Assembly: GCF_000172555.1 (NCBI RefSeq)
Contig: NZ_ABOX02000014.1
Location: forward strand, 1-64,000
Direction: 5' to 3'
Length of the DNA stretch: 64,000 bases
DNA from: Pedosphaera parvula Ellin514
GTDB lineage: Bacteria; Verrucomicrobiota; Verrucomicrobiia; Limisphaerales; Pedosphaeraceae
A program made the position numbers and the translations under genes. Under the pieces are notes generated by a model that saw nothing but the letters and a program-made list of their open reading frames with translations, was not told the DNA's origin and searched no databases. Shown here one piece after another: positions 60,253-64,000 of the stretch (positions are counted from its first letter, which is position 1; each line of letters begins with the position of its first letter).

Positions 60253-60374
60253 AGTCGAGGAGGTGGCGGGAGTGCTGGAGATTGAAAGTCCCCGAACCTC
60301 ATTGTTTTTCATCTTCTGCTTGATTTTTGGAGACTGCTGTAGTTTAGTTGCTCTGCAACAGAATTGGAGGCCGT

Positions 60375-60603
60375 ATGGCAAACCAACTACTAAAAAACGA
60401 ATACGACTTTTTTCGAACGCACCAGTAAGCGTCGAAAGGGGTTCCCTTCCGAGACCCGCGTGAAGCGCGGCGTCCAAATTGTTCACGGGAATAAAGAGCT
60501 GATCGAAAAGCTGGGCCGGAGAGATTTGTGCCCATGCGGTTCGGGACGCAGGTTTCAAGAATTGTTGCCTGCGCTCGGGGCGTTACGATGGCTCGCTTCG
60601 TGA
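60375..60603 (+). pseudogene. SEC-C motif small protein, frameshifted at a T6 run
   Basis: A strong GGAGG lies 4 nt before the ATG at 60375, which reads [17 protein letters not shown] to a stop. If one T is removed from the TTTTTT run (60408-60413) the frame continues as [30 protein letters not shown] and [13 protein letters not shown], i.e. a SEC-C zinc motif of the CPCGSG type, to a stop at 60601-60603. Product would be about 75 residues. The break may be a real mutation, slippage or a sequence error. A SEC-C tail like this often follows HGNKELxEKLGRxDxC. Confidence 0.6.
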
Positions 60604-60745
60604 CCACTACTTTTAGGGAAAGATAATCCCATTCAATTCCTGTGCGGAGAGGTTGTGTCTTCGCACGGAGCCTTTGGTGGTGCGTTGCTGTACGCAGCGC
60701 GAAGGAATGTTTTTGTTTTAAAATTGAAAAAAATATTACTGGTCT

Positions 60746-61357
60746 ATGTCTACAATCGTTGTGGTGAAGAAGAATGGTGAAGTGGCAATTGCCGCGGATA
60801 CGCAAACGACAAGCGGCGGAACGAAGCTTTCCGCCGGGTTCAAAACGCAAAAGGAAAAAATACTGCGGTTTGAAGATACGTACATTGGATTCGTGGGATA
60901 TTGTGCGCACCGTGATGTGTTTGAAAGCTTGATGGAAAAGCGCCCCAGTGACCTGGACTTCAAGAGTCGTCGGCATATTTTTGAGACGTTCCTGAAGTTG
61001 CATCCCGTATTGAAGGAGGACTTCTTCGTAAATTCGAAGGAAGAGGACAGTGCATACGAAACGAGCCAGATGACGATTGTGATTGCCAATCCGCATGGCA
61101 TTTTTGACGTGAATTCAGATCGAAATGTAACGGAAATAGAGGCCTTTTGGGCGATTGGGTCCGGTCGTGAATATGCGTTGGGAGCGATGCACCAGGCTTA
61201 TGACACCCGAGCCACGGCACGTGAGGTGGCCATTGGTGGAGTGTTGGCAGCCTGTGAATTCGATCCGTGGTCAGGGCTGCCATACACAGTTTATACTGCG
61301 TCCTTGAAGTTGGGGAAGCCTGCGCAGAATGTAGTGGAGGAGGTAATCTGCATTTGA
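60746..61357 (+). CDS. HslV/proteasome-like Ntn hydrolase with Ser in place of the catalytic Thr
   Basis: A 203-residue protein aligned by eye with HslV. It starts MSTIVVVKKNGEVAIAADTQ where HslV starts with Met-Thr-Thr-Ile-Val, so Ser2 occupies the position of the nucleophile Thr. Asp18, the Lys-rich FKTQKEKILRF loop, FWAIGSGREYALGAM (GSG active-site loop) and ARATAREVAIGGVLAACEFD follow the same order as in HslV. A central insertion (about 65-110) is longer than in HslV. No hslU lies beside it. Cleaving peptides is the expected activity; a self-processing or non-peptidase role is possible. SEC-C gene remnants lie directly upstream. Confidence 0.75.
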   Translation: MSTIVVVKKNGEVAIAADTQTTSGGTKLSAGFKTQKEKILRFEDTYIGFVGYCAHRDVFESLMEKRPSDLDFKSRRHIFETFLKLHPVLKEDFFVNSKEEDSAYETSQMTIVIANPHGIFDVNSDRNVTEIEAFWAIGSGREYALGAMHQAYDTRATAREVAIGGVLAACEFDPWSGLPYTVYTASLKLGKPAQNVVEEVICI

Positions 61358-61459
61358 ATAAATGAAGCACGCCGGGTGCGGGCGCCACCCGCACCCGGCT
61401 ATTTTCCCCATGGGTAAATGCCTACTGTGGAGACCTGAGTTTCGAGGCTAAAATGAAAT

Positions 61460-62497
61460 ATGGCTTCGACATTAAAAGCCGTTTGGGGGTTGTTGAAACA
61501 ATCTGTAAATAATTTCATCAATGATAATGCCCAGCGGTTGGGAGCGGCGTTATCTTATTATACGGTGCTGGCATTGCCGCCGTTATTTGTGATTCTGTTC
61601 TTTGTGGCCGGCCTCGTCCTTCGCCACCACGATGTTCAAAAGGATGTTTTCAATCAGGTGGGCGGACTTATTGGCAAGCAGGGAGGGGAAGCGATTAAAA
61701 GCATCATGGCCAATCCGCAACAACAGCAGAAGGGATTTGTCGCGAGTGCCATTGCCATCGGCGCGCTGCTGGTGACAAGCACGGGACTTTTTTTGGAATT
61801 GCAGAATGCGTTGAACTCCATTTGGGGTGTTAGAGAAAAGCCCGGCCAGGGCGTCACGGGTTTCATTAAGAATCGACTGCTATCTTTTGGCATGATCGTC
61901 ATCATAGGATTTTTACTGCTGGTATCCATGGTGGTGAGCACCGCGCTGACCGCTTTAAACAAGTATTTCGCCGGCCTGGTGCCGGACCTGCATATTCTTT
62001 GGCAGATATTGAACGTGGTGGTGTCATTTGGGGTGATTACAGTTCTATTCGCGATGCTGTTCAAAGTGCTGCCGGATGTGAAGATTGCCTGGAAAGATGT
62101 TTGGATTGGGGCTGCGATCACGGCATTCCTCTTCACGCTGGGAAAGTTTGGGTTGGGATTATATCTCGGCAAGAGCGCGACAGCTTCGGCCTATGGCGCT
62201 GCGGGTTCGCTGGTGATCATTTTGTTATGGGTTTACTATTCGGCGCAAATTTTGTTTTTCGGGGCGGAAGTTACGCAGGCATACGCCTGCCGGTTTGGAG
62301 AAAAGATGGAGCCGGTGGCCCACGCGGAATGGATTGAGCAGGGGAATCAGAAGGATAAAACCGCAGGCGCCGCGCCGCATAAAGCTGAAGCTGAGGAGGA
62401 GCCTGAGCATCCGCAGGTCAATCGTGTGGAGAAACAGAAGCAGATCGTGAAGAATATTTCCCGACGTGTCGATTCCTGGCATGACCTGCAGAAATAA
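61460..62497 (+). CDS. YihY/BrkB-family membrane protein
   Basis: A 345-residue inner-membrane protein with six predicted helices: NDNAQRLGAALSYYTVLALP near 22-41, LFVILFFVAGLVLRHHDV, GFVASAIAIGALLVTSTGLF near 90-110, RLLSFGMIVIIGFLLLVSMV near 143-163, VVVSFGVITVLFAMLFKVLP near 186-206 and SAYGAAGSLVIILLWVYYSA near 245-265. Motifs ALSYYTVLALPPL, FLELQNALNSIWGV and YGAAGSLVIILLWVYYSAQI identify the BrkB/YihY family. Its Gly/Ala-rich helices may form a transport path; no substrate is established. The C-terminal tail of about 65 residues is charged (Lys/Glu). A terminator follows. Confidence 0.95.
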   Translation: MASTLKAVWGLLKQSVNNFINDNAQRLGAALSYYTVLALPPLFVILFFVAGLVLRHHDVQKDVFNQVGGLIGKQGGEAIKSIMANPQQQQKGFVASAIAIGALLVTSTGLFLELQNALNSIWGVREKPGQGVTGFIKNRLLSFGMIVIIGFLLLVSMVVSTALTALNKYFAGLVPDLHILWQILNVVVSFGVITVLFAMLFKVLPDVKIAWKDVWIGAAITAFLFTLGKFGLGLYLGKSATASAYGAAGSLVIILLWVYYSAQILFFGAEVTQAYACRFGEKMEPVAHAEWIEQGNQKDKTAGAAPHKAEAEEEPEHPQVNRVEKQKQIVKNISRRVDSWHDLQK

Positions 62498-62617
62498 CAG
62501 TGCTTTTATGAGGAGCGTACGGTTCTCAGCTTCCAAGGAACAGAGGAATAAAACATTGAGAGCGAAAAGGTGCTGCAGGAGAAAAGCCGGGAGCAGTTGG
62601 TGCTCATTCGAAAAGTA

Positions 62618-62656
62618 AAAGCCGCCGTTCGGAAACCGAAAGGCGGCTTTGATTTT
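62618..62656. terminator. intrinsic terminator between brkB-type and BON genes
   Basis: AAAGCCGCC, then TTCGG, loop AAA, CCGAA and GGCGGCTTT (62618-62650) form a nearly continuous stem of about 14 bp, followed by GATTTTCC. It serves the plus gene and possibly the convergent lipoprotein gene. Confidence 0.85.
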
Positions 62657-62689
62657 CCAGCCGGAGGCGCAGTGACGCGCGGGGCGAGA

Positions 62690-63109
62690 TTATTGGGGCT
62701 GAACCAGCGTGTTCGTGGTGCTCTGATAGATCACCGCGTTGGTGCTGTTCTCATAAATGCGCTCAGGTGCGTTGGCGCGGCCAGTGGCCATGGGTTGCAC
62801 CGTGATGTTGTTGACGAGCTGTTTGACGCCATCGACCTTGGAGGCGATGACGGCAGCCTGTTGTTTCTGATCGGCCGAGGCCACGAAGCCATTCAATTGA
62901 ACGGTTCCGTTAAATGAGGAAACATCCACGTTGGGGTACTTATAAATTTGATTATCATTCAAGGCACCTTTGACGCGGTTGCTGACCATGCGATCATCAA
63001 TGTAAGTGCCAGCAGAACGGCCTTCGGTGTGACAACCTGTCAGGCCGGTGAAGGCCACGGAGCTTCCGAGACAGGCAGCGAGAACTAATTGCTTAAGGTT
63101 AATTTTCAT
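62690..63109 (-). CDS. BON-domain lipoprotein
   Basis: The ATG at 63109 begins MKINLKQLVLAACLGSSVAF and ends its signal with GLTGC, a lipobox with Cys at 26. The BON domain spans about 40-110: DRMVSNRVKGALNDNQIY, VDVSSFNGTVQLNGFVASAD, QKQQAAVIASKVDGVKQLVN and NITV. This is the OsmY-type fold thought to bind phospholipid membranes. The C-terminal tail (RANAPERIYENSTNAVIYQS) is polar. It is probably an osmotic- or envelope-stress protein. It converges on the YihY/BrkB gene across the terminator. Confidence 0.92.
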   Translation of the reverse strand: MKINLKQLVLAACLGSSVAFTGLTGCHTEGRSAGTYIDDRMVSNRVKGALNDNQIYKYPNVDVSSFNGTVQLNGFVASADQKQQAAVIASKVDGVKQLVNNITVQPMATGRANAPERIYENSTNAVIYQSTTNTLVQPQ

Positions 63110-63296
63110 GTGTTGATTTATGTTGTCCTTATTGACGCTAAACAATAGTCCCAGAGCGGCTTTGCAACCATGGGGTCTAACCCGAGAACCATGTGTGGGG
63201 TACGGAAGCAGGAGACGTCATTAGTTGGATCACGGGTTGGAGCGGGAAAGTCCGATTATTGTTTATTGATCAAGCAATTAAGTCTTAAATTCTCAT

Positions 63297-63893
63297 ATGC
63301 GTATAACAGGCGGCAAAGCTACCGGTCGGCCATTAAGGGTCCCGAAGGGGTTGGATGTACGACCCACACCGGACCTGGTGAAACAGGCCGTGTTCAACAG
63401 TTTAGGAAATCGAGTGGTGGGTGCCCGGGTGCTGGAACTGTTTGCTGGAACCGGAGCACTGAGTTTGGAATGTCTGAGTCGTGGGGCAGCGCAGGTGGTT
63501 TGCGTGGAAATGGCGCAACGACATGCCCAGGCCATTCGCCACAATGCGGGCAAGGTTGGAATTGGGCCTGAGGTGTTGGAAGTCAGGGTGCAGGATGTGT
63601 TTAATGCACTGCCACAACTTGCCGCAGCCGGCAGGCAGTTTGAGGTGGTAATAGCTGATCCTCCGTATGGGGAAAAGAACGTGGGGCGACGCTCACGTTC
63701 CTTCGCGCAACAATTACTCGATGACCCGAACTTGCCGAGGTTGATAGCAACTGGCGGGCTTTTTATCCTCGGGCACACCAAGCGGGATACTTTGGAACTG
63801 ACGGCTCCCTGGGAAGAAAAAAAGATGCTTAAGCATGGGGACACCGTGATGAGATTCCTGATGGTAAAAGCCGAAGCGGCTCCGTCCGAATAG
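63297..63893 (+). CDS. rsmD: 16S rRNA (guanine966-N2)-methyltransferase
   Basis: SAM-dependent enzyme that methylates N2 of G966 in 16S rRNA. A 198-residue protein beginning MRITGGKATGRPLRVPKGLD, then RPTPDLVKQAVFNSLGNRVV and the SAM motif VLELFAGTGALSLECLSRGA near 45-64. The catalytic DPPY box appears as VVIADPPYGEKN near 118-129. Length fits RsmD. The start has only a weak SD. In many genomes rsmD precedes coaD; the window ends too soon to tell. Confidence 0.95.
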   Translation: MRITGGKATGRPLRVPKGLDVRPTPDLVKQAVFNSLGNRVVGARVLELFAGTGALSLECLSRGAAQVVCVEMAQRHAQAIRHNAGKVGIGPEVLEVRVQDVFNALPQLAAAGRQFEVVIADPPYGEKNVGRRSRSFAQQLLDDPNLPRLIATGGLFILGHTKRDTLELTAPWEEKKMLKHGDTVMRFLMVKAEAAPSE

Positions 63894-64000
63894 TGGGGCA
63901 ATGCCGGTGGCTCAACGCTTCCTTGCTTGACCGAAAGCTTGAGGTCTGAAACATTGCCGAAAAATCCGGTATATGCTTTCTACATTTAGGGCAGCCATTT
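63894..64000. other. window end
   Basis: Intergenic sequence after rsmD. Nothing can be assigned; any following gene lies outside the window. Confidence 0.4.

Noticed and set aside
60344-61096. A 250-codon frame antisense to the SEC-C remnant and the HslV-like gene.
   Set aside because: No domain or signal; the plus strand carries recognisable motifs.

Overview
The window reads as a chromosomal segment of a Verrucomicrobiota bacterium, probably Pedosphaera/Limisphaera-like. This is inferred from gene content, since no rRNA or marker phylogeny could be run. The pointers are a four-gene operon with DUF1501, DUF1549/DUF1553, cytochrome c-WD40 and pre-peptidase-like proteins, a DUF1080 protein, a PQQ-type beta-propeller, many Sec/Tat/lipoprotein exports, and many short dispersed repeats. 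No rRNA, tRNA, CRISPR array or prophage was seen.

Layout. 1-3.6 kb: a REP-associated tyrosine transposase (RAYT) between REP-like repeats, then a glycoside-hydrolase-like protein whose two expected catalytic glutamates are replaced. 3.6-11.2 kb: housekeeping genes pgk-tpiA-secG, a peptide ABC transporter (binding-protein gene frameshifted) and gapA. 11.2-15.8 kb: a secreted unknown, a 260-bp MITE, the tail-specific protease prc and a divergent FKBP isomerase. 15.8-23.5 kb: the leftward Planctomycetes/Verrucomicrobia-type operon. 24-29.4 kb: a class IV aminotransferase, a DmpA-type peptidase, a small ATGA-coupled gene set and a PH-like membrane protein flanked by copies of a hairpin repeat. 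29.5-32.2 kb: accessory DNA with an IS3-family element (inverted ends and an A7 slippery site) and more repeats. 32.2-33.7 kb: clpS, a DUF2017-like gene and aat, which together form an N-degron module. 33.8-46 kb: metallo-beta-lactamase-fold hydrolase, glycosyltransferase, second MITE, CsbD protein, rpoD, lepB, DUF72-SDR pair and pyruvate carboxylase. 46-64 kb: PQQ propeller, a conserved unknown, orphan ABC ATPase, DUF1080 protein, a response regulator coupled to a kinase remnant, cytochrome c, methyltransferase, sulfite-oxidase-type enzyme, dienelactone hydrolase, DUF4132 protein, a frameshifted SEC-C gene, an HslV-like peptidase with Ser in place of Thr, BrkB, a BON lipoprotein and rsmD.

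How the genes work together. pgk, tpiA and gapA cover the triose part of glycolysis/gluconeogenesis, and pyc replenishes oxaloacetate. SecG and LepB serve the large exported proteome, with Prc and FKBP as envelope quality control. ClpS and Aat mark and deliver N-degron substrates. The most unusual signals are the three repeat systems (REP/RAYT, MITE, 10-bp-periodic repeats), the catalytically dead glycosidase-like protein, the decayed histidine kinase still stop-start coupled to its regulator, and the orphan proteasome-like enzyme. Start codons were moved from the longest open frame wherever a signal peptide, Shine-Dalgarno (SD) site or family length favoured an internal start.
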